The notes under the pieces: generated by a model
Told to the model about the DNA's origin: nothing
The model's database searches: none
The model's input: the letters and a program-made list of their open reading frames with translations, nothing else
Assembly: GCA_020697375.1 (NCBI GenBank)
Contig: JAJFBJ010000006.1
Span: 1-64,000 of the forward strand
Length of the DNA stretch: 64,000 bases
Origin: Nitrospira sp.
GTDB taxonomy: Bacteria; Nitrospirota; Nitrospiria; Nitrospirales; Nitrospiraceae
Direction: 5' to 3'
Shown: positions 35,584-43,865 of the stretch, one piece after another
How the letters are laid out: each line of letters begins with the position of its first letter
How positions within the stretch are numbered: the stretch's first letter is position 1
Translations under genes and position numbers: made by a program

Positions 35584-37608
35584 ATGAGCGACTACGCAAT
35601 TCTCAGTGATCTGTTGGTGATTTATGCGGTGTCCATCGTCGTGGTCTTCGTATTTCACCAGTTTCGCTTGCCGTCGATCGCCGGGTTTCTAGTGGCGGGG
35701 GCCCTGATCGGGCCGCATGGGCTCCATCTCATTTCGGATATGTCTCAGGTGGAGGTACTGGCCGAGATCGGGATCGTGCTTCTCCTCTTCACGATCGGGA
35801 TGGAATTCTCCTCAGCGCACTTTGCGGCAGCCCGCCGCATTCTCATGGTGGCCGCCCCGGTTCAAACGGGTGGCGTCCTCATCCTGGCGCTGCTCTGTGC
35901 CTTGCTGACCGGACTGACCTATCAACAGGGGATTTTCTGGGGCTTCCTCCTGTCCTTGAGCAGTACGGCCATCGTCCTGAAGGCGCTGGCCGAACAGGGA
36001 GAGAGCGACTCGTTTCATGGACGTGCCACCGTTTCGATCCTGATCTTTCAAGATCTCGCGGTCGTGCCGATGATGCTCATCACGCCGATTCTGGCCTCGC
36101 CCAGCGGTAGCGCGATGGGCGCGATAATGTTGACGTTGGTGAAGGCGGCGGTGGTTGTCGTTCTGATTGTCGGGGCGGCCTGGTATCTCGTGCCGCGGTT
36201 GTTGCAACACATTGTGCGGAGTCGAAGCCGCGAGCTCTTCCTGCTGTCGATCATCGTGCTGTGTCTCGGTATCGCCTGGCTGACCTCGCTCGCGGGACTT
36301 TCGCTGGCCCTCGGCGCATTTATTGCGGGCCTGGTCATCGCGGAGTCTGAATACAGCCATCAGGCGCTGGCTGAGGTCCTGCCGTTCCGCGATAGCTTCA
36401 ACAGTCTATTTTTCGTGTCGATCGGCATCTTGATGGATCTGCGCGTGGTACTGGACCATCCGCTGATCGTTCTTGGACTGTTGGTGGCGGTGATTGCCGG
36501 AAAACTAGTGGCCGGGACCGGCGCGATGATCGCGGCTGGTGCTCCTCCACGATCGGCGCTGTTGGTCGGGGTGGCGCTGGCGCAGGTGGGAGAATTCAGT
36601 TTCATCCTGGCGCAACAGGGACAGGAAGCGGGGCTGCTGACCGGGGATCTCTATCAGTTATTTTTGTCGATGTCGGTCTTGACGATGGTGGTGACCCCCT
36701 TCCTGATGCAGTGGTCGCCTCACCTGGCCCGGCGGATTGAAGCGATGCAACGGCTTCGGCACTGGTTGCCGGCGCGCACGACAGCGCATGTCTCGCAGCT
36801 CGAAGGGCCGCAGGTCCGCACCAAGGACCATGTGATTATCGTGGGGTACGGGCTCAACGGTCGAAATCTGGCCCGAGTATTGAGCGAGAGCGAGATTCCG
36901 CACGTGGCCCTCGACTTGGACGGGGACACGGTGCGCCGCGAGTCGCGCCATGGGGTTCCCATCTATTACGGCGACGGCTCGAATGCCAACGTCCTCCGGC
37001 ACATGAGAATCGACGACGCAAAAGTGCTAGTCGTGGCGCTGTCAGATCCCTTCACGGCCAGGCGGGCGGTGAAGGTGGCGAAGGGGCTGAATCCGGACCT
37101 GCATATCGTGGTGAGGACCCGCTACTTGCGTGAATTGGAAGAGCTGCATCAGCTGGGCGCGGACGACGTCGTTCCGGAAGAGTTCGAGACCTCGATCGAA
37201 ATTTTTGCGTTAGTGCTGCGGACCTACAATCTTCCGCAGGAATTCGTCGCACGAAAAGCCGAACAAATCAGGCGGGAAGGCTATGCCTTGCTGCGCCGTA
37301 GCGAGATGCCGGAACTCGCCCATCATCTGCGCGGCGGGACGTTGACCGATGTTGAGGTGGAAACCTGCCGGATCGACGACGATGCCCCCGCGGCCGGCAA
37401 GTCACTGGCGGAACTTTCGATTCGTCCAAGGGCCGGCGCCTCTGTCATCGCATGGACGCGCAGCCAGGTGACCCAGTCGAATCCCTCTGAAACCGTGCGC
37501 CTGCAGTCGGGAGACGTGCTCACACTCCTCGGATCCCGTGATCAGATCAGACGGGCCATGGCTCTTCTGAATGAGCCGCATGACGGTACCAACCGACAGA
37601 TCAGCTGA
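35584..37608 (+). CDS. CPA2-family cation:proton antiporter with RCK domain (KefB/YbaL type)
   Basis: From ATG 35584 the product has 674 residues. Residues 1-385 are about 12-13 membrane helices with LRLPSIAGFL-like RLPSIAGFLVAGALIGPHG, EIGIVLLLFTIGMEFS and SSTAIVLKAL, the core of the Na+/H+ exchanger fold. A TrkA-N (RCK) domain follows with the nucleotide loop VGYGLNGRNLARVL and D at the end of the second strand (VALDLDGD). A TrkA-C domain ends the protein. It is likely a K+ or Na+ efflux antiporter gated by NAD(H) or other ligand in the RCK domain. No glutathione-specific KefF gene is near. Confidence 0.92.
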   Translation: MSDYAILSDLLVIYAVSIVVVFVFHQFRLPSIAGFLVAGALIGPHGLHLISDMSQVEVLAEIGIVLLLFTIGMEFSSAHFAAARRILMVAAPVQTGGVLILALLCALLTGLTYQQGIFWGFLLSLSSTAIVLKALAEQGESDSFHGRATVSILIFQDLAVVPMMLITPILASPSGSAMGAIMLTLVKAAVVVVLIVGAAWYLVPRLLQHIVRSRSRELFLLSIIVLCLGIAWLTSLAGLSLALGAFIAGLVIAESEYSHQALAEVLPFRDSFNSLFFVSIGILMDLRVVLDHPLIVLGLLVAVIAGKLVAGTGAMIAAGAPPRSALLVGVALAQVGEFSFILAQQGQEAGLLTGDLYQLFLSMSVLTMVVTPFLMQWSPHLARRIEAMQRLRHWLPARTTAHVSQLEGPQVRTKDHVIIVGYGLNGRNLARVLSESEIPHVALDLDGDTVRRESRHGVPIYYGDGSNANVLRHMRIDDAKVLVVALSDPFTARRAVKVAKGLNPDLHIVVRTRYLRELEELHQLGADDVVPEEFETSIEIFALVLRTYNLPQEFVARKAEQIRREGYALLRRSEMPELAHHLRGGTLTDVEVETCRIDDDAPAAGKSLAELSIRPRAGASVIAWTRSQVTQSNPSETVRLQSGDVLTLLGSRDQIRRAMALLNEPHDGTNRQIS

Positions 37609-37620
37609 CACAACGATCGG

Positions 37621-38709
37621 CTAACTTCTCCAGCGGAGCGTGACGGGCCCTCTCAAGGGATGGTCCAATGGATTGCCGCTCTGTACCGCCGCGAGATGGG
37701 CTGCCTTCAGCTTGTAATACCATTTAGCGGGGGTATCCGCGTCATCGATCAGCATGAGCGACGGTTTGTACTTCAGTCCCACGGCCTGCCGTTCCATCGC
37801 CTGCTTATCCTGCTGCATGAAGATATTGGCAAAATAGCGGAACAGAATCTTGGAGAAGGGGAGCCAGCGAAAGGCGTTCCAGGCGGCGGTAAAATCGATG
37901 CGGCATTGTTGTTCGCCGATCGGCGTGACCGTCGCCCGGGAGGAGACGAACATCGAACCGCATTGCACGAGCTCGAACCGCTGATTAGGAAGCACGAAAT
38001 CAATGGTGGTCGTCAACGGGCCGCCGTAAAAGAGATTGAGGAGTTTGTAAGGCCCGCTGTTAGATGAGGGCGCATGGGGCACCATGCGAAATCCATTGGG
38101 GATCGGTTCGAAAGTCTTCGCCTTGTCGTGCATGCTGGCCTTCGTGCGCCACCAGGAACTTTGGTGAACGAAGGGCCCGTGGGCCGGATCCATGAGACCG
38201 ACGATGCCGTCATCGATGGTGCAGTCCAATATCGTGGAGATCTGGATCATGCGATAGGGTGCCGAGGGCAACGGCAGGCGTGGAAGCTCAGGTACCGGCT
38301 GAGCGGGCCGTTGCGGGTCGGAGAGAAACACCCATACGTAGCCGTCCTGGTCCTGACAGGGATATGAAGCGATACCGATCTTATCGGCTTTGAGCGGAGA
38401 GCCTTCGATCAGAGCTGGTATGTGGCGGCAGCGGCCGCCCGTATCGAATTGCCATCCGTGATAGGCGCATTCGACGCGCTCTCCATCGAAATGCCCGAAC
38501 GAAAGCGGCATTCCCCGGTGCGGGCAAATGTCTCGCATCGCGGCCACCATCCCCTGGCGGTCGCGGCAGATGAGAATCGGCAACCCCAGCATCACCTGCG
38601 ATAACATCCGGCCGACCGCCAATGACGCGCTCGTGGCGGCCGGATACCAGAACCCGAGAAGGGGAGAACTTTTCGACGGTTTGAGTTCTGTGATGAGGTC
38701 TGTGCTCAT
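37621..38709 (-). CDS. Rieske-type non-heme iron oxygenase
   Basis: From ATG 38709 the product has 362 residues. The Rieske [2Fe-2S] ligands are C62-x-H64 (CPHRG) and C81-x2-H84 (CAYHGW). The mononuclear iron site is visible as DPAHGPFVH. The layout resembles the PaO/TIC55/CAO group of plant and bacterial monooxygenases. A dedicated reductase is not encoded nearby. It is transcribed divergently from the DsrE2-like gene, sharing a 237-base control region. Substrate unknown; a C-terminal hydrophobic stretch could bind the membrane. Confidence 0.88.
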   Translation of the reverse strand: MSTDLITELKPSKSSPLLGFWYPAATSASLAVGRMLSQVMLGLPILICRDRQGMVAAMRDICPHRGMPLSFGHFDGERVECAYHGWQFDTGGRCRHIPALIEGSPLKADKIGIASYPCQDQDGYVWVFLSDPQRPAQPVPELPRLPLPSAPYRMIQISTILDCTIDDGIVGLMDPAHGPFVHQSSWWRTKASMHDKAKTFEPIPNGFRMVPHAPSSNSGPYKLLNLFYGGPLTTTIDFVLPNQRFELVQCGSMFVSSRATVTPIGEQQCRIDFTAAWNAFRWLPFSKILFRYFANIFMQQDKQAMERQAVGLKYKPSLMLIDDADTPAKWYYKLKAAHLAAVQSGNPLDHPLRGPVTLRWRS

Positions 38710-38865
38710 GGTATGCGTGAAGAGACGCCGCCGCGATGAGACTGCGCATAGGACGAATGGACTATAACGACGGGGCCTGCGACAGGTCAAGCAATCGCGC
38801 GCTGTAGGTGAGGCCGCATGTCTGCGAGCGCGGCGTCGGAGAATGTTTGCGGGCCCCTGTGTTTC

Positions 38866-38895
38866 TTGACAAGAAAAAGAAGCGGAGACTATAGT
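38866..38895 (+). promoter_or_regulatory. Near-consensus sigma-70 promoter for the DsrE2-TusA pair
   Basis: TTGACA (38866-38871), 18 bases, TATAGT (38890-38895); 51 bases before the start codon. ACTATAGT around the -10 is itself palindromic. Confidence 0.65.
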
Positions 38896-38946
38896 CTCAT
38901 TTACGAGTCATTGTGCCATGTCCTGCTCCGAGTCGCGAGGTATCCT

Positions 38947-39492
38947 ATGACCACCGCACAACTGACCAGCGCGCAAATCGAGCCCACGGCTGCTCTGGCC
39001 GAGCTCCGCGAGTCGAAGCCGGATCGCGTGACGATCGTGCTCCTCAGCGGAGACCTCGATAAAGCCATGGCCGCCTTCATTATCGCCACCGGGGCCGCGG
39101 CAATGGGAATGCAAGTGACGGTCTTCTTTACGTTCTGGGGACTCAATACGATCCGCAAGAAAGGCGCGTCCAGTTCGGCCAACGACTGGTTGCGTCGGAT
39201 GTTCGGTATGCTCAACAAGGGCGGAGCCGGTACCCTGCCATTGTCCCGATTCCACTTCTGGGGATTGGGTACGAAAATGATGCAAGTGGTGATGAAGCAG
39301 AATCGCATGCCTGGGGTACCGGAACTTATGGAGACGGCGCTGGAACTCGGCGTTCGCTTCATCGCCTGCACGACGACCATGGGGTTGATGGGCATTACGA
39401 AGGACACGCTGATCGACGGCATCGACCAATTCGCCGGTGTGACCACGTATCTCGCTGAAGCCAGGCAGGGTAGTGTCAATCTGTTCATATAA
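38947..39492 (+). CDS. DsrE2-like sulfur-relay protein
   Basis: From ATG 38947 the product has 181 residues. It matches DsrE/DsrF/DrsH-like proteins of the DsrE2 type: VTIVLLSGDLDKAMAAFIIA, MGMQVTVFFTFWGLN, a long middle insert (MLNKGGAGTLPLSRFHFWG) and the candidate sulfur-carrying C141 in IACTTTMGLMGI. DsrE2 proteins are often encoded with rhodanese and TusA in sulfur-oxidising bacteria and pass persulfide sulfur. Here TusA follows after 21 bases. A near-consensus promoter lies upstream. Confidence 0.88.
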   Translation: MTTAQLTSAQIEPTAALAELRESKPDRVTIVLLSGDLDKAMAAFIIATGAAAMGMQVTVFFTFWGLNTIRKKGASSSANDWLRRMFGMLNKGGAGTLPLSRFHFWGLGTKMMQVVMKQNRMPGVPELMETALELGVRFIACTTTMGLMGITKDTLIDGIDQFAGVTTYLAEARQGSVNLFI

Positions 39493-39513
39493 GCGACAGT
39501 CCGGGGAGACTGC

Positions 39514-39759
39514 ATGATGCAGGCTGATGTGAAACTCGATACGCTGGGGTATTTTTGCCCGATGCCGATCATTCTGACCTCGAAGAAGATTAAAGAGCTC
39601 ACGACCGGCCAGGTGCTGGAAGTCCTTTCGGATGACGAGGGCATTAAGAAGGATATGCCGGCCTGGTGTGAGACGACCGGTCATGAAATGGTTGGGATGG
39701 AAGAGGAGGCCAGCTCATCCAAACGGATCTATAAGGCCTTTGTCAAAAAAACCAAGTAA
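39514..39759 (+). CDS. tusA: TusA-family sulfurtransferase
   Basis: An 81-residue protein. C15 in the family's CPMP motif (GYFCPMPIILTSKKI) carries the persulfide; LEVLSDDEGIKKDMPAWCETTGHE is also characteristic. TusA relays sulfur for tRNA thiolation, molybdenum cofactor or sulfur oxidation. Co-transcribed with the DsrE2-like gene (21-base gap), so it probably hands sulfur to or from that protein. A strong terminator follows at 39803-39842. Another Cys (WCETT) is common in the family. Confidence 0.92.
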   Translation: MMQADVKLDTLGYFCPMPIILTSKKIKELTTGQVLEVLSDDEGIKKDMPAWCETTGHEMVGMEEEASSSKRIYKAFVKKTK

Positions 39760-39802
39760 CAATCGGTGACAGGCGCGCCGACGCGATGCTGTCGTGCGAA
39801 GG

Positions 39803-39842
39803 AAAGCCGGAGGGCAGGATCACCAGCCTCCGGCTTTTTTCT
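39803..39842 (+). terminator. Rho-independent terminator after the TusA gene
   Basis: AAAGCCGGAGG (39803-39813) pairs perfectly with CCTCCGGCTTT (39827-39837), loop of 13 bases, followed by TTTCTTG. It rules out starts of the next gene upstream of it. Confidence 0.85.
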
Positions 39843-39907
39843 TGCCTCCCACTTTCCTGGGAGGCGCGGCATGTCCGCATGCGAGTGAGTATGGAAGAGG
39901 GCAGGCG

Positions 39908-41515
39908 GTGAATCAGGTTGTCGAATGTGTGCCCAACTTCAGCGAGGGCAGGAATCCCGAGGTAATCCGGGCACTGACCGACGTGGTCCGTTCGGTCTCG
40001 GGTGTGGCCTTGCTGGATGAAACGATGGATCCCGATCACCATCGTTCGGTCGTGACCATGGCCGGTCGACCCTATGCCGTTGCCGAGGTGGCCTTCCAGA
40101 TGGCGCGGGTGGCATCTCAATTGATCGATCTGCGCAGGCACCATGGTGAACATCCGCGTGTCGGAGCGACGGACGTCATGCCTTTCGTGCCCATCCGCGG
40201 CGTCAGCATGCAGGACTGCGTGCAATTGGCCCGAATGGTCGGGCAGCGGATCGGTAATGAACTCAAGATTCCGGTGTTTCTCTATGAGGAAGCAGCGTCC
40301 CGCCCCGAGCGGACGAATCTCGAATGGATTCGAAGGGGCGGGGTCAAGGGCTTGATGGCCCGTATGGAGACTGATCCGGCATGGGCGCCTGATTTCGGCC
40401 CGAAGCACCTGAACATAACAGCCGGCGCCACTGTCATAGGGGCGCGTGGGCCGCTCATCGCGTTTAACGTGAACCTGAAAAGCCGGGATCTTTCCATCGC
40501 CAATGCCATTGCCCGACTGGTCCGGCAATCCAGCGGCGGTCTCCCGTTCGTAAAAGCCATCGCGATCGACTTGAAAAGCCAGGGATTGGTGCAGGTGTCG
40601 ATGAACCTCACGAACCATGACGAGACGCCGCTCCACGTCGCGTTCGCCGCGGTGCGACGTGAGGCCGAAGCCCGTGGCGTGGAACTGGCGGGAACGGAAA
40701 TCGTCGGGTTAGTTCCTGATCAGGCGCTCATCGAGACGGCCCAACAAGCCCTTCGCCTGGAACGGTTCGATCCACAACAGGTGCTTGAATCGCGATTGAA
40801 CAGCAGTGAGTCGCGAGAGGCGTTCGGACGATTGTCGGCATCGCAACCGATGAAGAAGAAAGCGTCTCTGCCGGCCAAGGCCGGGACGGCCGATGGAGTC
40901 ACAATCGAGGGGCAAGGTTTGACAGGAGGAAGCGTGGGTGCGCTCTCGGCGGCATTTGCAGCGGCATTGGGGGTCATGGTCGCCAAGCTGACTCGCGCGC
41001 GAACAGTCGAGCAGCGTTTGTCGGAGATTCGAACCCGTCTCCATGAATTGGTACAGCTCGATCGTGAAGCCTATGCGCAGGTGCTTCAGGCCGGTAAGCT
41101 TCCGCTGACCCATCCCAATCGTTCGCTCCAGCTCTCGTCCTGTTTGTTGGCAGCGACGGAAACGCCGTTGGAAATCGTGAAGCTCTCCTGCGAAATCATT
41201 CCGTTTCTGCGCGGACTGCTGTCGCAGGCGAAACCGGAACTCCATCCCGATCTCAACATCGGAATACGTCTGGCGGATGCCGTGATCGACGGTTGTCTCG
41301 GGATGGTTGCCGAAAACATGAAGGCCCAGCCGAATCAGCAGCTTCTTGCCTCGATTCGTGAGCGATTTTCGGCCGCCGAACAAATGCTTGTGGAAGCGAA
41401 ATCGCTATGCTACACTCCGCCCTTCGATTCGTGGCCGGACCAAATGCTGAATATTCTGAACTCGGTAAAAAGAGAGTCGAAGGTAGCTGACGATGGAAAT
41501 CAAGGTCTTCAATAA
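39908..41515 (+). CDS. Bifunctional glutamate formimidoyltransferase/formimidoyl-THF cyclodeaminase
   Basis: The GTG at 39908, after GGAAGAGGG, starts exactly at the conserved VVECVPNFSEGR; a longer frame would run into the terminator. Residues 1-300 are the formiminotransferase (LDHHRS-like DPDHHRSVVTM, HPRVGATDVMPFVP, LEWIRRGG). Residues about 345-520 are the all-helical cyclodeaminase (GGSVGALSAAFAAALGVMVAKLT). It moves the formimino group from formiminoglutamate to tetrahydrofolate and deaminates it. Both activities fused is the metazoan-type layout but also occurs in bacteria. No hut genes are in the window. Its end overlaps rpsU by 23 bases. Confidence 0.9.
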   Translation: MNQVVECVPNFSEGRNPEVIRALTDVVRSVSGVALLDETMDPDHHRSVVTMAGRPYAVAEVAFQMARVASQLIDLRRHHGEHPRVGATDVMPFVPIRGVSMQDCVQLARMVGQRIGNELKIPVFLYEEAASRPERTNLEWIRRGGVKGLMARMETDPAWAPDFGPKHLNITAGATVIGARGPLIAFNVNLKSRDLSIANAIARLVRQSSGGLPFVKAIAIDLKSQGLVQVSMNLTNHDETPLHVAFAAVRREAEARGVELAGTEIVGLVPDQALIETAQQALRLERFDPQQVLESRLNSSESREAFGRLSASQPMKKKASLPAKAGTADGVTIEGQGLTGGSVGALSAAFAAALGVMVAKLTRARTVEQRLSEIRTRLHELVQLDREAYAQVLQAGKLPLTHPNRSLQLSSCLLAATETPLEIVKLSCEIIPFLRGLLSQAKPELHPDLNIGIRLADAVIDGCLGMVAENMKAQPNQQLLASIRERFSAAEQMLVEAKSLCYTPPFDSWPDQMLNILNSVKRESKVADDGNQGLQ

Positions 41516-41687
41516 CAACGTCGAAAAAGCCCTCAAGGTCGCCAAGAAGAAATTGGCCGGCGAAGGATTGTTCCGTGAGCTGAAGCGCCGCCGGTATTAC
41601 GAGAAGCCGAGTGTCCGCAAAAAGGCGAAGGAGCGAGAGGCTCAGCGTCGCCGTCAGAAGTGGCTTGCGAAGAGGCGGTCTGATTAG
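41493..41687 (+). CDS. rpsU: 30S ribosomal protein S21
   Basis: A 64-residue basic protein, MEIKVFNNNVEKALKVAKKK at the start and LFRELKRRRYYEKPS in the middle, which is bS21. It binds the small subunit near the anti-Shine-Dalgarno end and aids initiation. The start overlaps the 3' end of the FTCD gene by 23 bases in another frame, so translation may be coupled. The C-terminus is rich in Arg/Lys as usual. Confidence 0.95.
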   Translation: MEIKVFNNNVEKALKVAKKKLAGEGLFRELKRRRYYEKPSVRKKAKEREAQRRRQKWLAKRRSD

Positions 41688-41759
41688 ACGTCAGTCGTTT
41701 ATTCCCCCGCCCCGCCATTTCGATCATCCTCCTGTCTTATCCCTCCTCCTGATAGATCG

Positions 41760-42419
41760 ATGCAGGCGAAAGATATCCATGCCGTCATCCGAAGGCTGAA
41801 GCGAGAGGTCGCTGACTGGTCTGAGCCGGCCGTAGGTGTCGTGGCCAGAGAATCCGGCCGCGACCCATTCCTCGTGTTGATCTCCTGTCTGCTCAGTTTG
41901 CGAACCAAAGACAAGACCACTGCCGATGCCAGTCGGCGGCTCTTTGCCCTGGCCTCAACGGCAGCCACCATGCAAAAACTTACGATCCCTGCTATTGAGC
42001 AAGCCATCTATCCCGTCGGTTTCTATCGAACCAAGGCCAAACAGATTCTACGGATTTGCACCCAGCTACTAGAACGACACGACGGCCGGGTGCCCACTAC
42101 GGTGGACGAGTTGCTGACACTTCCAGGGGTGGGGCGGAAGACGGCCAATCTCGTGGTGACGGTCGGTTATGAACAGCCGGGAATCTGTGTCGATATCCAC
42201 GTGCACCGAATCAGCAACCGGTGGGGCTATGTGAAGACCAAGAACCCGGATGAAACCGAACAGGCGCTCCGCCAAAAACTTCCACAACGGTATTGGATCA
42301 TCTTCAACGACCTGCTCGTGCCATACGGGCAGAATCTTTGCCAGCCTATCTCACCCTTCTGCAGCCGGTGCAAACTGGTGAACTACTGCGATCGGGTGGG
42401 TGTCACGAAGTCGCGTTAG
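41760..42419 (+). CDS. nth: Endonuclease III (DNA glycosylase/AP lyase)
   Basis: A complete 219-residue Nth protein. The helix-hairpin-helix is LPGVGRKTANLVV, with the catalytic Lys; the catalytic Asp is in CVDIHVHRISNRWG. The four [4Fe-4S] cysteines are at the C-terminus in the usual C-x6-C-x2-C-x5-C spacing (CQPISPFCSRCKLVNYC). It removes oxidised pyrimidines and cuts the abasic site. It lies 72 bases after rpsU. Confidence 0.94.
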   Translation: MQAKDIHAVIRRLKREVADWSEPAVGVVARESGRDPFLVLISCLLSLRTKDKTTADASRRLFALASTAATMQKLTIPAIEQAIYPVGFYRTKAKQILRICTQLLERHDGRVPTTVDELLTLPGVGRKTANLVVTVGYEQPGICVDIHVHRISNRWGYVKTKNPDETEQALRQKLPQRYWIIFNDLLVPYGQNLCQPISPFCSRCKLVNYCDRVGVTKSR

Positions 42420-42450
42420 GCGTGAACCGTAAGACGTTAGGAAACAGTTG

Positions 42451-42870
42451 CTAAATGAACAGCTTCGTTTCCGCCTGAGCGGTCAGTGAGAGAATGGAGG
42501 GGAGGCCGAGCACCTCGTCCACGTTCCGTTCGACCGCACCCGCCTCGACACCCATATACTCGAGGCCTGCACTGCAGGCAATGAGACGGAACTGCCCTAC
42601 GAGACGGGCTTCGTGAAACATTTCTGAAATTGTCGGCACCTTCTTTTCCTGCAGGAGCCGGGCAACTTGTTCGGCGGAGTCGGCATATTCAGGCGGGAAA
42701 TCGATCGCGTCGATCTTGCCCTCAGCCAGTTTCTTGATGGTCCAGAATAGTAAGACCACGATGACCTCTTTGCCCATGGCGGCGGCAGTGAGGCCGAGTG
42801 TCGCGACCTGGTGCAATTTGTCGTAGGTGGCGTTGTGCGCGAAGATCACGAACTTGGGCTTGTGTGACAT
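42451..42870 (-). CDS. DsrE-family protein (second copy)
   Basis: A 139-residue DsrE-like protein: KFVIFAHNATYDKLHQVATLGLTAAAMG, VIVVLLFWTIKKL and the Cys in LIACSAGLEYMGVE. The layout is shorter than that of the DsrE2-like protein at 38947 and lacks its middle insert. It may carry or bind sulfur, or be a peroxiredoxin-like DsrE. A small secreted-protein gene lies six bases upstream on the same strand and is probably co-transcribed with it. Confidence 0.87.
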   Translation of the reverse strand: MSHKPKFVIFAHNATYDKLHQVATLGLTAAAMGKEVIVVLLFWTIKKLAEGKIDAIDFPPEYADSAEQVARLLQEKKVPTISEMFHEARLVGQFRLIACSAGLEYMGVEAGAVERNVDEVLGLPSILSLTAQAETKLFI

Positions 42871-42876
42871 GGGGGC

Positions 42877-43281
42877 CTATTTGTTCTTCTGTCTGGTTTG
42901 CACGCTGTTCACGTAGTCGTTGATCGCAATATCGACTTCAGCGGACGTCATGCCACGATCGTGCACTTCGCTTTCGTCGACAAGATAACGATCTCCCTCT
43001 TTTTCCTGGCGCACCACCACTGAATTCTCCGGCGTGACTTCCACCCGCATGAACCACTCTTTGCTGCCCCTGGTGATGACCACCTCTTTCCCGAGCCCGA
43101 TTCTGTTGATCTCGATCTGAAGCTCCGTTTCCGTGGATGAGGATTCCGCATGGGCGGCTTGCGCCAAGGACCATTCGAGACTCAGAGCCATGACGAGCGG
43201 GACGATCAGTCTTGCGGCAAGAAGGTAGCCTGAAGAAGAGACGGCAGCCGGTATTGCGCGGGTAGTTCGTTTCGAAAACAT
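42877..43281 (-). CDS. Small secreted protein of unknown function
   Basis: A 134-residue protein with a signal peptide (hydrophobic LIVPLVMALSLEWSLAQAAHA). The mature 90 residues contain two strand-rich segments (LQIEINRIGLGKEVVITRG and FMRVEVTPENSVVVRQEKEG) and a helical end (AEVDIAINDYVNSVQTR). I do not recognise a family. It precedes the DsrE gene in the same transcript and is divergent from the PGPGW gene. Confidence 0.72.
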   Translation of the reverse strand: MFSKRTTRAIPAAVSSSGYLLAARLIVPLVMALSLEWSLAQAAHAESSSTETELQIEINRIGLGKEVVITRGSKEWFMRVEVTPENSVVVRQEKEGDRYLVDESEVHDRGMTSAEVDIAINDYVNSVQTRQKNK

Positions 43282-43377
43282 GGTTCGGAATTATAGCCTG
43301 AGGCATATGGAACGTAAACCTGCTTCCCAGCGATGCCCTTTCCGACGCGCAAAGCCCCATGCTAGGATGCGCCGGAG

Positions 43378-43806
43378 ATGAGTGAGGTTCTGACGCAGCT
43401 TCAATCCTATATGCCGGCCCAGGTTCTGATTTGGTTTGCGGTCTCTTCCGCGGTCATGTTCATAGGGACACTCGTGGCCATACCCATCATTCTCATGAGA
43501 TTGCCGCCGGATTATTTCGACATTCGGATCCCGCGCCCGTGGATGGAGAACCACCATCCGGTCCTCCGATTGATCGGACACATCGTGAAGAACGTCGTGG
43601 GAGCGATTTTTCTCTTCGCGGGCTTTCTTATGATATTCCTGCCGGGGCAGGGGGTGTTGACGATGTTGATCGGCCTTTCCTTGATCGAGTTTCCCGGCAA
43701 GCGGCGTCTGGAGGCCAAGATCGTGGGGCAATCCACCGTGCTCAACACAATCAATGCCATGCGGGCCAAATTCGGCAAGCCGCCGCTCATCATGGCTCCC
43801 GAATGA
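43378..43806 (+). CDS. PGPGW-type small membrane protein
   Basis: A 142-residue protein with three likely membrane helices: about 17-40, 66-85 and 86-105. The loop FLPGQGVLTMLIGLSLIEFPGK is a variant of the PGPGW signature. Basic residues in the tail suggest a cytoplasmic C-terminus. TAGGAT at 43363-43368 lies nine bases before the ATG and GGAG directly before it. Function unknown. polA begins 60 bases downstream. Confidence 0.82.
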   Translation: MSEVLTQLQSYMPAQVLIWFAVSSAVMFIGTLVAIPIILMRLPPDYFDIRIPRPWMENHHPVLRLIGHIVKNVVGAIFLFAGFLMIFLPGQGVLTMLIGLSLIEFPGKRRLEAKIVGQSTVLNTINAMRAKFGKPPLIMAPE

Positions 43807-43865
43807 CAGGCTCAACGTAAATCCGTCACCCTTTACCGGTTGCCTTTGTACTTTTTTCATTCATT

